Below, piece by piece: positions 44,315 through 52,280 of a stretch of DNA of 64,000 nt. The stretch covers positions 62,001-126,000 of the forward strand of contig JAHBSK010000005.1 of assembly GCA_019639175.1 (NCBI GenBank). Reading direction: 5' to 3'. Below the pieces are notes generated by a model that searched no databases, was not told the origin of the DNA, and was given only the letters and a program-made list of their open reading frames with translations. The first letter of the stretch is position 1, and every line of letters begins with the position of its first letter. The stretch comes from Acidobacteriota bacterium. Its GTDB lineage: Bacteria > Acidobacteriota > Blastocatellia > Pyrinomonadales > Pyrinomonadaceae. The position numbers and the translations under genes are program-made.

Positions 44315-44359
44315 CTATTTTCCCGGTTTTGTCAGCAAGCCCTGATATAAGGGAGGATT

Positions 44360-44575
44360 TTATAATCGTTCCCGTCCTTCACGAACAACGGCAACGATCT
44401 CTTCGGTAGAAACGCCCAAGTCAATTCCGGCCACATCAAGACCCGACCGCTTTTTTTTCTCCGGCTTGATTACAAACACCTGCCCGTCCGCGCGTTTAAC
44501 ACGAACTTCGCCCTGTTTGCTTGCCCGCTCAAGAAGGATCGACAAATTTTCCTGTTTTTCAGAATATGTCTGCAT
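44360..44575 (-). CDS. Antitoxin, Phd/YefM type
   Basis: 71 residues starting MQTYSEKQENLSILLERASKQGEVRVKRADGQVF, the typical beta-hairpin and helix start of the prevent-host-death/YefM family, with a C-terminal toxin-binding tail (DLGVSTEEIVAVVREGRERL). It lies downstream of a broken vapC; with the vapC frameshift corrected, the toxin stop would be three bases before this ATG. The toxin-first order is the reverse of the usual one. Confidence 0.75.
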   Translation of the reverse strand: MQTYSEKQENLSILLERASKQGEVRVKRADGQVFVIKPEKKKRSGLDVAGIDLGVSTEEIVAVVREGRERL

Positions 44576-44966
44576 TTCTTAATTCACCTCCCAAACCTCC
44601 ACCCCTGCCGCTTTTGCTGCATAGGCTAGGCCACCTCCAGAGTAAGCATTGGACAGCCGCGATCTAAAGCGCAGGCGATCATATAAGCATCGTAAGCATA
44701 AACTTTATGAAGGTCAACAATTTCCAATGCCCGTTTTAGGTCAACATCGATCAGTGTCAGGGGAATCTGATCGTAGATCTCAACCGCTGTCGTTGCCTTT
44801 TCCAGCGTAATGCGCCCGCGCTTTATCATTGCAGAAAATGCGTTGCCGATCTCCCAATATAAAGAACGCGGTGCGATCAAATCGCAATCCTGAGTTTTCG
44901 CAATCAGCAAAGACTTCTCCGGTTCGTTTGCAATAACCGCTATAATAGTCGATGTGTCAGTAACTA

Positions 44967-46127
44967 GTGACACAGCAACATAATTCTGGTGCATGAAAGT
45001 AAAATCGGGTAATATTGATCTTGCTATGAAACGAAACAATTTTGTTGAACTTACAGCGGGGCAGGTTAAGTTTCTAAAGGAATTCAAACAAGGGGAGAAA
45101 AGGAGTCTGAGAGAGATAAACCGGGCAAATATACTGTTGCTGTTGGATAAGGGAAAGGAGGCTCTGGAGATCGCGGAATTTCTGGATATAGGGCGGAACA
45201 CGGTAAGCCGGACAAAAATGAGGTTTCTGCGGCAGGGGATGGAGGCGGCACTGGCGGAAGAGCCGCGACCGGTCAGCTGCGTCCATACGAGAAAAAGAGG
45301 CGGAGGTAATTGTTTTGGCGTGCAGCGACGCACCGAGGGAGAGACTGCGCTGTGGACATTGGAATTATTGACACAGACATTGAACAAAACAGAAGGGGGC
45401 CAGGAAGATCGACCGTGAAAGCGTACGGTTGATGCTAAAAACGAATGCAAACCCGTGGCTGAGAAAGATGGAAGGCGAAGTGGAGATAACACCACCAGAG
45501 CGGATGTATCGGCTGCTGGATCTGTATGAAGAGAGTAAGATCTCGCTCTTCTGGTGATCTGCATTGACGAAAAAGCAAGCAGTTGATCGGGGGAAACGAG
45601 ACGACCGATCCCGATGAAGCCCGGAGCGTCGAAAATATGACTACGAGTACAAGAGAAAACGGCACCAGAAATATCTTTGTTGCGGTCGAGCCGAAAGAGG
45701 ACGAAGCATCAAGGTCACAAAAACAAGGAAAAGGCCGATTTTGCCCGCTTTGTACGCAGTTTGACAAAGAAGTACCCGACAGCCGTACGGATACGGATCG
45801 TGCTGACAATCTGAACACGCACTTTGAAAAATCCTTCTATGAGACGTTTTCAGTGCTGAAGAAGCCGGGCAGATACTGAGCAGTCGCTTTCTACTACACG
45901 CCCAAACATGCCAGCTGGCTCAATATGGCCGAAATAGAGATCAACATTATGGAAAGAGAATGTACGGGACGCAAGATCGGATCCGAGGCCTTTCTGAAAC
46001 AACAAATAAAGGTATGGACAAAACAACGCAACAAACTTCAGAAAACACTTGCCTGGCGTTTCACCAAACAAAACGCCGACGCCAAACTCAGTAAACACTA
46101 TGCGCCATAATTACGTTGTCGGAATAC
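44967..46127 (+). mobile_element. Decayed IS630-family insertion sequence
   Basis: 1161 bases with imperfect inverted ends (the inner parts CAACATAATTCTGGTGCAT and CAACGTAATTATGGCGCAT are clearly related; about 19 of 28 bases match) flanked by TA on each side (44965-44966 and 46128-46129), the IS630 target. It carries one transposase gene broken by several frameshifts. It lies within the 5' end of vapC. Confidence 0.85.
45026..46110 (+). pseudogene. IS630-family transposase pseudogene
   Basis: The N-terminal helix-turn-helix part (REINRANILLLLDKGKEALEIAEFLDIGRNTVSRTKMRF) reads from 45026. Later pieces occur in other frames: CIDEKAS near 45560, NGTRNIFVAVEPK near 45655, DNLNTHFEKSFYETF near 45810 and TPKHASWLNMAEIEINIMERE near 45900, ending DAKLSKHYAP at 46110. 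These are standard IS630 blocks in the right order. At least three frameshifts and one stop make it inactive. Confidence 0.88.
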
Positions 46128-46131
46128 TAGG

Positions 46132-46248
46132 TCAGTCGCCATAATGTGTAAATATCACTTTATCAGATACACGGTAAATTAAAAGATGGTCGTTACCTTT
46201 ATGTTTGATTATGTGCGGTCATAGCAGGTTTGAAAAGAAGGGATTATT
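46132..46248 (-). pseudogene. C-terminal fragment of RelE/ParE-like toxin
   Basis: A 39-codon frame directly behind the ParD-like gene reads ...HKGNDHLLIYRVSDKVIFTHYGD-stop after an internal TGA. The DHLLIYRV..VIF pattern is that of the last two strands of RelE/ParE-fold toxins. The N-terminal half is missing. Its end overlaps the restored vapC start by 11 bases. Confidence 0.5.
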
Positions 46249-46249
46249 C

Positions 46250-46516
46250 TCATTTACGGCCTTTTCTGGTCTGAATACGCCGCAGGGTTTCCTGCCTTGC
46301 CAATTCAATATCTTCTTTTGTGAGGGGGACAACAGGGCCGTTGGCATAGGCGTCGGCAATGAGCTTGTCAAAATATTCCATTTCGCGGCGTTCGTCCGCA
46401 CGTATCAACTCACGAAGATATTCGCTTATCGTGCCGTAACCGCCGCTCTCTATCTTTTGCTCAACGTATGCCCGCATCGACTCAGGCAGGGATATATTAA
46501 TGTTTGTCATTGCCAT
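46250..46516 (-). CDS. ParD-like ribbon-helix-helix antitoxin
   Basis: 88 residues from the ATG at 46516 (MAMTNINISLPESMRAYVEQK): a ribbon-helix-helix N-terminus with SGGYGTISEYLRELIRADERR, typical of ParD antitoxins, and an acidic C-terminal toxin-binding tail. A cognate toxin should follow directly; only a C-terminal fragment of a RelE/ParE-like protein does. An orphan antitoxin may still repress its own promoter or protect against related toxins. Confidence 0.85.
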   Translation of the reverse strand: MAMTNINISLPESMRAYVEQKIESGGYGTISEYLRELIRADERREMEYFDKLIADAYANGPVVPLTKEDIELARQETLRRIQTRKGRK

Positions 46517-46671
46517 AATGTCACTAAGAATATCATAAAATATTGAAAAATGACATAAAGTATCATCCCACACGTAGGAAATCTATTGCCTGTAAGGTCA
46601 ATGCAGTTTGTCAGAATGGACGGTTTTTGCAAAGAGTTTTAAGATAAATACCCGTTCACTCGCAGAAACTT

Positions 46672-47106
46672 ATGAAAACCGAACAAAATTATTCCAACCA
46701 CGTCCGCTGGTATCCGATCGTACATTTTGTGCTGACGCCGATACTGCTTTTTAATCTGATATGGCAGATAGTTCGGCTTTCGCAGGAGTTTAGCTGGGAT
46801 CGGGCTGAGAGCGTTTTGCTGGCCGCCGGGCTGATGATCTTATCGCTTACAGCCCGGATTCAGGCGTTGAAGGCGCTGGATCGGGTCATCCGGCTTGAAG
46901 AGCGATTGCGTTACCGCGAACTGCTGCCAAAGGATGTAGCCGAAAAGGCCGCCTCTCTGCGTACTCGGCAGATCATCGCGCTGAGGTTTGCTTCTGACGA
47001 AGAATTGCCTGAACTTATTTCTCAAGTTTTAGACGGTAAACTGAACACTCCAAAGGAGATAAAGATGGCTGTCAAAAACTGGCGGGGAGACTATTTGCGG
47101 GTTTGA
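46672..47106 (+). CDS. DUF6526-like membrane protein
   Basis: 144 residues: two hydrophobic helices (about 16-36 and 44-62) after the start EQNYSNHVRWYPIVHFVLTP, then a soluble helical part (RIQALKALDRVIRLEERLRY, LPELISQVLDGK). This matches a small family of unknown function (DUF6526 by my recollection). Its 3' end overlaps the convergent kinase gene by 16 bases. Confidence 0.75.
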   Translation: MKTEQNYSNHVRWYPIVHFVLTPILLFNLIWQIVRLSQEFSWDRAESVLLAAGLMILSLTARIQALKALDRVIRLEERLRYRELLPKDVAEKAASLRTRQIIALRFASDEELPELISQVLDGKLNTPKEIKMAVKNWRGDYLRV

Positions 47107-48107
47107 TCCGAGATAGGATCACGGGAATATATGCCACTAATTTGCGGGAAACGATTCAGGCTCTTGGCGGCTTGCATTGATATTTGCAGCATTGGCAATA
47201 TGAACGGCACAAAATACGTTTTACCTCTGTTTACCGATTGAAATGAAAATGTCCCGACGGCTTTGAGGCAGCGTTGGATGGTCTGAAGGTGAAGTTCTTC
47301 GGTGAAGACTTCTTCATTTATCGGCTCCAGCCCGATGCGTTCACGTTCGGCTAGGAAATAGCGGCATTTTTCGGCCAGCCATTCGGCGGAAGGCGGCTCG
47401 GTCACGCGGTCGAGCAAAAATGAAACAAGGTCGTATGCAACTGAGCCGATGCGGGCATCCTGATGGTCGATAATGCGCAGTTTGCCTTCGCCGTCGAGCA
47501 TCAGATTGGCTGCGTGAAAATCGCGGTGACAGAGAACCGCAGCTTTACCGTCAAGCTCGGTGCAAAGCTCTGCAAATTCTGCCGACAATGCCGCATCCTT
47601 TTCTGGCGGCAAAGGCTGTTTTTTGAACGTGGTAAAATAATGCTCTTTAAAAAAATCGAGTTCCCACAAGAGCTTTTCCGTATCAAATCTGAGTCGCGAA
47701 GCAATGGAGTTCCTCTCAAATGCCTTTTTGGTCGCGGCCTGTATTTGCGGGATGAGGTTTATGGCCCTTAAAATAAGCTCCTCACGTGTGGCTTCGTCTG
47801 AGCTTTGGATCGCATCGCGCAGTATCCGGTCACCAAAATCCTCTATGACTATAACACCCAGTTTCTCGTCAAAATCCAATATCTCCGCGACCGGCAAACC
47901 TGCGGCAAGGAAAAGCCGTGTGACATCCAGATAGCTTTGCTCGGCCTCAACGAACGGTTCGGGATAAACACAGGCTATAGCTGATCGCCCAATCCATTGA
48001 ATACGGAAATATTCGCGCGTCGAGGCATCCGGCGTGAGCTGTTCTATCTCCATCGGTTGATCTCGACCAGTCAGGTATTCTTCTAATCTTGATCGGAAAT
48101 CTGACAT
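47091..48107 (-). CDS. Sugar kinase of aminoglycoside-phosphotransferase fold (AmgK-like)
   Basis: 338 residues. The catalytic loop HRDFHAANLML near residue 194 and the metal site IIDHQDARIG near 212 mark the APH kinase fold; the start DASTREYFRI matches anomeric kinases of cell-wall sugar recycling (AmgK, MurNAc/GlcNAc 1-kinase). Directly downstream of the MurU-like nucleotidyltransferase gene, the pair should convert recycled MurNAc to UDP-MurNAc while bypassing de novo synthesis. A true resistance enzyme is unlikely in this context. Confidence 0.85.
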   Translation of the reverse strand: MSDFRSRLEEYLTGRDQPMEIEQLTPDASTREYFRIQWIGRSAIACVYPEPFVEAEQSYLDVTRLFLAAGLPVAEILDFDEKLGVIVIEDFGDRILRDAIQSSDEATREELILRAINLIPQIQAATKKAFERNSIASRLRFDTEKLLWELDFFKEHYFTTFKKQPLPPEKDAALSAEFAELCTELDGKAAVLCHRDFHAANLMLDGEGKLRIIDHQDARIGSVAYDLVSFLLDRVTEPPSAEWLAEKCRYFLAERERIGLEPINEEVFTEELHLQTIQRCLKAVGTFSFQSVNRGKTYFVPFILPMLQISMQAAKSLNRFPQISGIYSRDPISDQTRK

Positions 48108-48166
48108 TATCTGTTGGATCTGTAATCAGTGAACTGTAAGCACCGAGCAGTTACAAGTTTTCCTTT

Positions 48167-49195
48167 TCACTCCTCCACTCTCTCATTGCCGACCTCTAAA
48201 TTCAGCGGAACGACATAATTCTCGCCCTGAACATATCCCTGCAATGCTTTTTCCGGTATTTCGTCACAGCTTCGCACCATGTCGGCGCGGACAATGGCGG
48301 CATTCTCAAAATGTTCACCGGGTTCGATATGCACACCGTCCGCGACTATGGTCCGATAGAGAGCGGCTCCGTCACCTATCGTCACATCGTCCCAAATGAC
48401 AGAATCCTTGATACTTGCCTCTCCGGAAAGAATGCAGTTCTTGCCAAAATGAACATTCCCGACCTTCATCATCGCCAATGAAATGTCAAGGTAACGCGGA
48501 ATGGTCGAAAGCTCGAACCAATTGGCGTCGGTGACGTGAGCATGTATCTTTTCGCCTTTTGCCAGAGCCGGATTGTAGAACTTCGGCACAATGTCCGAAT
48601 AAACACCGCGCGGAATATAATCGAACACTTCCGGTTCCAGGATGTGGATTCCCGTGAACATCAGCGGTGTGATGATCTCATGCTCGGTATCACGAAGTTC
48701 ATCTTCTGTGACAGGCTCGGCGAAATCGCCAAAACCGGTCACGCGGTCGCCATCGGTTTCGACAATGGTGAATTTCTCGCGCTTCGTGTTGGGTTTCAGG
48801 ACCATTGTGGCGATGCAGCCTGACCGTTTATGAGCCTCAATGGCAGCAGCGATGTCGATGTCCGAGATTATCTTTCCGTTGACGACCAGAAATGCATCAT
48901 CCTCAAGAAACTCGCGGGCATTGTCCAAGGCTCCGGCGGTTCCAAGTATCCGTGGCTGTTCAACCGAATATTGAATGGACACACCATAATCGCTTCCGTC
49001 GCCCAAAGCCTCAATAACGGAATCAGGCTGATGGTGAAGATTGACGACAAAATCATTGATGCCGAACCCGGCGATGTATTCGGCAACATAGCCAATGAGC
49101 GGTTTGCCCAAAAACGGGATAGCCGGTTTTGTCCGGTCGATGGTAAGTGGAAAAAGACGCGTGCCGAACCCGGCCGCAAGGATCATTGCTTTCAT
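48167..49195 (-). CDS. Sugar-1-phosphate nucleotidyltransferase (MurU-like)
   Basis: 342 residues. Signature LAAGFGTRLFPLTIDRTKPAIPFLGKP at the N-terminus binds the nucleotide; a C-terminal extension (NCILSGEASIKDSVIWDDVTIGDGAAL) has left-handed beta-helix repeats, absent from the short Pseudomonas MurU. NGKIISDID replaces the common NGDxxxD of the catalytic site. Its neighbour is AmgK-like, so a MurNAc-1-phosphate uridylyltransferase of peptidoglycan recycling is most likely. Other NDP-sugar products remain possible. Confidence 0.85.
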   Translation of the reverse strand: MKAMILAAGFGTRLFPLTIDRTKPAIPFLGKPLIGYVAEYIAGFGINDFVVNLHHQPDSVIEALGDGSDYGVSIQYSVEQPRILGTAGALDNAREFLEDDAFLVVNGKIISDIDIAAAIEAHKRSGCIATMVLKPNTKREKFTIVETDGDRVTGFGDFAEPVTEDELRDTEHEIITPLMFTGIHILEPEVFDYIPRGVYSDIVPKFYNPALAKGEKIHAHVTDANWFELSTIPRYLDISLAMMKVGNVHFGKNCILSGEASIKDSVIWDDVTIGDGAALYRTIVADGVHIEPGEHFENAAIVRADMVRSCDEIPEKALQGYVQGENYVVPLNLEVGNERVEE

Positions 49196-49313
49196 ATCTC
49201 AGGCGGAAAAAAAGAAGCCGACCAAGTAGTAACTTTAAGCCCATATTACAAAAATCCCAAATTGCGGTTTATGAATTGCCTCAATATCCAGGCCAATCTG
49301 CTAAAATAAGCCG

Positions 49314-50690
49314 ATGCAGCAGGGAACCGGAGCGTCTTCCAAAAACAATAAACGAGAGATATTTGGCTGGCTGACCTATGACTGGGCGAACTCGGTCTTT
49401 TACACCACCGTCGTCAGTGTTCTTGCGGGGCCGTATCTGACGGCGCTTGCCCAAAATGACGTCGGACGTGGCGGCACTGTACTCAGCCTCGGGCCGCTCG
49501 GTTCCATTACGTCAGACAATCTTTTCACATCCACGCTGGGAGCATCCGTTTTTCTTCAGGTGTTCATCCTGCCAATTCTTGGCTCCATCGCCGATTACAC
49601 CAATCTTAAAAAACGCATGATGGCGTTTTTTTGCTACACAGGCGTTGTTGCCAGCAGCCTTTTGTTCTTTATAAAAGGCGATTCTTATCTTTGGGGCTGT
49701 GCGATGCTGCTTGTTGCCAATATGTGCTTTGCGGCGGCAAATGTCTTTTACAACGCATTTCTCATCGACATCACGACCGAAGATAAACGCGACAAGATCT
49801 CCAGCTACGGCTTTGCCGCCGGTTATCTGGGAGGCGTGATCGTCCTGATATTGAATATCGCCCTCATCCAATATGCCGAAACGCTCGGCATCACTGAGGG
49901 AATGGCCGTGCGTATCTCAATGCTGGGAGCGTCGTTGTGGTGGGGATTGTTCGCTATCGTCACGTTCCGCCTCATCCGGTCACGCGGGTCGGTAAAGGAA
50001 ATACCGGAAGGGCAAAATATAATAAAGATCGGCTTTATCGAGGTCTGGAAAACACTCAAGGAACTGTACGGCCTGAAATATACGTGCCTGTTCCTTATCG
50101 CATATCTTTTTTACAATGACGGCATCCAGACCGTTATTCTTAATTCATCGGTCTTTCTCTCGCAGGAGCTTTTTGTCTCACGCGGGCTTGAAACAAACCA
50201 GACATTTCTCCTCGGGATATTTTTGATCGCCCAGATGGCGGCTCTTTTCGGAGCAGTGATCTTTGAGCGTCTTGCACGACTGATAGGGACAAAACAGACC
50301 ATTGTTGTCAGCCTGACCATCTGGTCCGGAATTGTCATTTATGCATACGGGTTTCTTGAAAGCACGACGCAGGCAATGGGGATGGCCGTCTGCATCGGGC
50401 TTGTTTTGGGCAGCGCTCAGGCACTATCACGCTCACTTTATTCGCAAATGATCCCGAAGGATCGCGAATCGGCATTTTTCGGACTCTATGAGATCTCTGA
50501 GAAGGGAACCTCATGGCTTGGCAATCTTGTGTTCGCCGTGGTTGTCGGCGTCACCGGCTCTTACCGTCACGCAATACTTGCTCTGATATTCTTCTTCGTT
50601 GTCGGAAGCATCATTCTTATATTTACAAACACCAAAAAGGCTATACATGATGCAGGAAACCTGACACCTGAAGAGGCAGCCGAACGCTGA
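49314..50690 (+). CDS. MFS transporter, UMF1/Atg22 family
   Basis: 458 residues with about 12 membrane helices. The start FGWLTYDWANSVFYTTVVSVLAGPYL is the UMF1 family signature, followed by ADYTNLKKRMM in the first cytoplasmic loop. In fungi relatives export amino acids from vacuoles; the bacterial substrate is unknown. Divergent from the MurU-like gene, so a link to cell-wall sugar or peptide uptake is possible but unproved. Confidence 0.88.
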   Translation: MQQGTGASSKNNKREIFGWLTYDWANSVFYTTVVSVLAGPYLTALAQNDVGRGGTVLSLGPLGSITSDNLFTSTLGASVFLQVFILPILGSIADYTNLKKRMMAFFCYTGVVASSLLFFIKGDSYLWGCAMLLVANMCFAAANVFYNAFLIDITTEDKRDKISSYGFAAGYLGGVIVLILNIALIQYAETLGITEGMAVRISMLGASLWWGLFAIVTFRLIRSRGSVKEIPEGQNIIKIGFIEVWKTLKELYGLKYTCLFLIAYLFYNDGIQTVILNSSVFLSQELFVSRGLETNQTFLLGIFLIAQMAALFGAVIFERLARLIGTKQTIVVSLTIWSGIVIYAYGFLESTTQAMGMAVCIGLVLGSAQALSRSLYSQMIPKDRESAFFGLYEISEKGTSWLGNLVFAVVVGVTGSYRHAILALIFFFVVGSIILIFTNTKKAIHDAGNLTPEEAAER

Positions 50691-50774
50691 ACGATTTGTC
50701 ATCGCCAACACCTCGGATATAATTGCTATGATACTCGGCGGTTCAATTTTATATAAGGCAGAAAATAACGACCT

Positions 50775-51329
50775 GTGACAGAAAACACCGAAGGAAAGAT
50801 CGTGACGATATTCGGCGGCTCAAAATGCGGCCCCGATTCGGAAGAGTATAAGAACGCCAAGGAGATCGGGTATAAGCTGGCGGAAGCGGGTTTCACCATC
50901 TGCACCGGCGGCTACCTCGGCGTCATGGAAGCGGCGTCAAGAGGCGCCCGTGACGCCGGCGGACGTGTCTTTGGCATTGTGATGAACCAGTTCAAGTCGG
51001 AACCGAACCGGTATCTGACCGACAAGGTCGCCACAAATCATTTCTATGAACGGCTTCAGAACCTGATCACGCGTTCGGTCGGTTTTGTTGCTTTTCGCGG
51101 CGGAATGGGAACGGTCACAGAGGTTTCGCTTGTATGGAACAAATTGCAGACGCGCGTTCTGGATGCACGGCCGCTGGTGCTTGTCGGCGATTGCTGGCCG
51201 CGTGTGGTCGAGGCATGGAAGGAAAATCTTGTCGTATCTGACAGAGACTTGAATTACCTTTATTTCGCAGCCGATGCCGATGAGGCCGCGAAGATCATTA
51301 TCGAAAGATCGAAAGGAGTTGTCGTATGA
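50775..51329 (+). CDS. LOG family protein
   Basis: 184-residue Rossmann-like protein starting at a GTG. FGGSKCGPDSEEY, CTGGYLGVMEAASRGARDAGG and FRGGMGTVTEVSLVW correspond to the three conserved blocks of the LOG family (nucleotide 5'-monophosphate phosphoribohydrolases in some members); the third block has FRGGMGT where active LOG proteins have PGGxGT. The stop overlaps the next gene start (ATGA). Confidence 0.85.
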   Translation: MTENTEGKIVTIFGGSKCGPDSEEYKNAKEIGYKLAEAGFTICTGGYLGVMEAASRGARDAGGRVFGIVMNQFKSEPNRYLTDKVATNHFYERLQNLITRSVGFVAFRGGMGTVTEVSLVWNKLQTRVLDARPLVLVGDCWPRVVEAWKENLVVSDRDLNYLYFAADADEAAKIIIERSKGVVV

Positions 51330-52216
51330 ACTGTCCCCAATGCACCGTTCAATTATTACCTGATGCCCGATTCTGCGGTTCCTGCGGAGCGGTCATTCCG
51401 GCTGATCCGGCCACGCCCGTACAGCCGCCAAATTCGCAGCCCGCGCCGCCTCCGCAACAGGTCCAGTCGGCACCGCCGCCATTGGCGGGAAGCTCTTTCC
51501 GCCTGGATGACGACGGCCGCGGAACCAGCCGCGGCGGTTATAATTGGGAGGTCAGGCACGAAGGCTCATTTGCTCTGGCAGTTATATCGCTTCAGGCAGA
51601 ACAGTCCATCTCCGCCGAAGCCGGCGCGATGGTTTCGATGTCCGGCAACGTGGACCTTAACTCCGAAATGAAAGGCGGTGTTTTCGGCGCTCTTAAACGC
51701 GCCGTCGGCGGCGAATCTGCTTTTGTTTCCACATTCACGGCTCGCGGCGGCGCGGGCGAGGTGACGCTTGCTCCCGGAATGCCCGGCGCGATAGTCGGCA
51801 TCGAGATGAACAACCAGACATTCAAGGTTCAGTCCAGTTCATATCTCGCCGGTGACACCAGCCTCGTGGTCGAAACAAAATTTGGCGGAGCCAAGACGTT
51901 CTTTGCAGGCGAAGGGCTTTTTGTTCTGGAAATTTCCGGCACCGGGCTTCTGCTTGTGTCATCCTTCGGTGCCATTTACCGAAAAGTGCTTCGTCCCGGC
52001 GAACCTTATGTTGTTGACACCGGCCATCTTGTGGCATGGGAACACCACATGCCATATAACCTGAGAAAAGCGGCCAAGAGCGGTTTTTTCCGCAGTATGA
52101 TGAGCGGCGAAGGATTGGTCGCGGAGTTCACCGGCCCCGGTGAGATACTTATACAGACCCGCAATCTTGCGGCTTTTGCCGGATTGCTGAAACCTTATTT
52201 CCCGTCACAGGGATAG
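51326..52216 (+). CDS. AIM24 family protein with zinc ribbon
   Basis: 296 residues. An N-terminal double-CxxC zinc ribbon (CPQCTVQLLPDARFCGSCG) and a Pro-rich linker lead to an AIM24/TIGR00266 beta-domain (AEAGAMVSMSGNVDLNSEMKGG, LAGDTSLVVETKFGGAKTFF). The family has no settled function. It is translationally coupled to the LOG gene upstream. Confidence 0.85.
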   Translation: MNCPQCTVQLLPDARFCGSCGAVIPADPATPVQPPNSQPAPPPQQVQSAPPPLAGSSFRLDDDGRGTSRGGYNWEVRHEGSFALAVISLQAEQSISAEAGAMVSMSGNVDLNSEMKGGVFGALKRAVGGESAFVSTFTARGGAGEVTLAPGMPGAIVGIEMNNQTFKVQSSSYLAGDTSLVVETKFGGAKTFFAGEGLFVLEISGTGLLLVSSFGAIYRKVLRPGEPYVVDTGHLVAWEHHMPYNLRKAAKSGFFRSMMSGEGLVAEFTGPGEILIQTRNLAAFAGLLKPYFPSQG

Positions 52217-52280
52217 ATATGAGAAACGTCGTGACGCCAACACCGCGCCGCGATCTGACAAAAGATTTTTTGATCTATCA

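Larger units (their letters stand above)
44579..46142 (-). pseudogene. vapC: vapC toxin gene split by IS630 and frameshifted
   Basis: PIN-domain toxin in two pieces: codons 1-5 at 46142-46128 and the rest from 44966 leftward. Joining at the duplicated TA gives MATDLVTDTSTIIAV, a standard VapC start. The body keeps the PIN residues (DTSTIIAV, WEIGNAF, YAYDAYMIACA). Near the end, one missing base turns the expected LTLEVGLAYAAKAAGVEVWEV into LTLEVA-stop at 44626. The present frame can start at an ATG at 44994 inside the IS end. Probably inactive. Confidence 0.85.

Noticed and set aside
44995-45564. Long minus-strand extension of the PIN-toxin frame to 313 residues
   Set aside because: The extra residues come from reading antisense through the IS630 transposase remnant; the real vapC start is reconstructed at 46142.
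47091-48107. Aminoglycoside resistance gene
   Set aside because: The fold is right, but the pairing with a MurU-like gene points to cell-wall sugar recycling.
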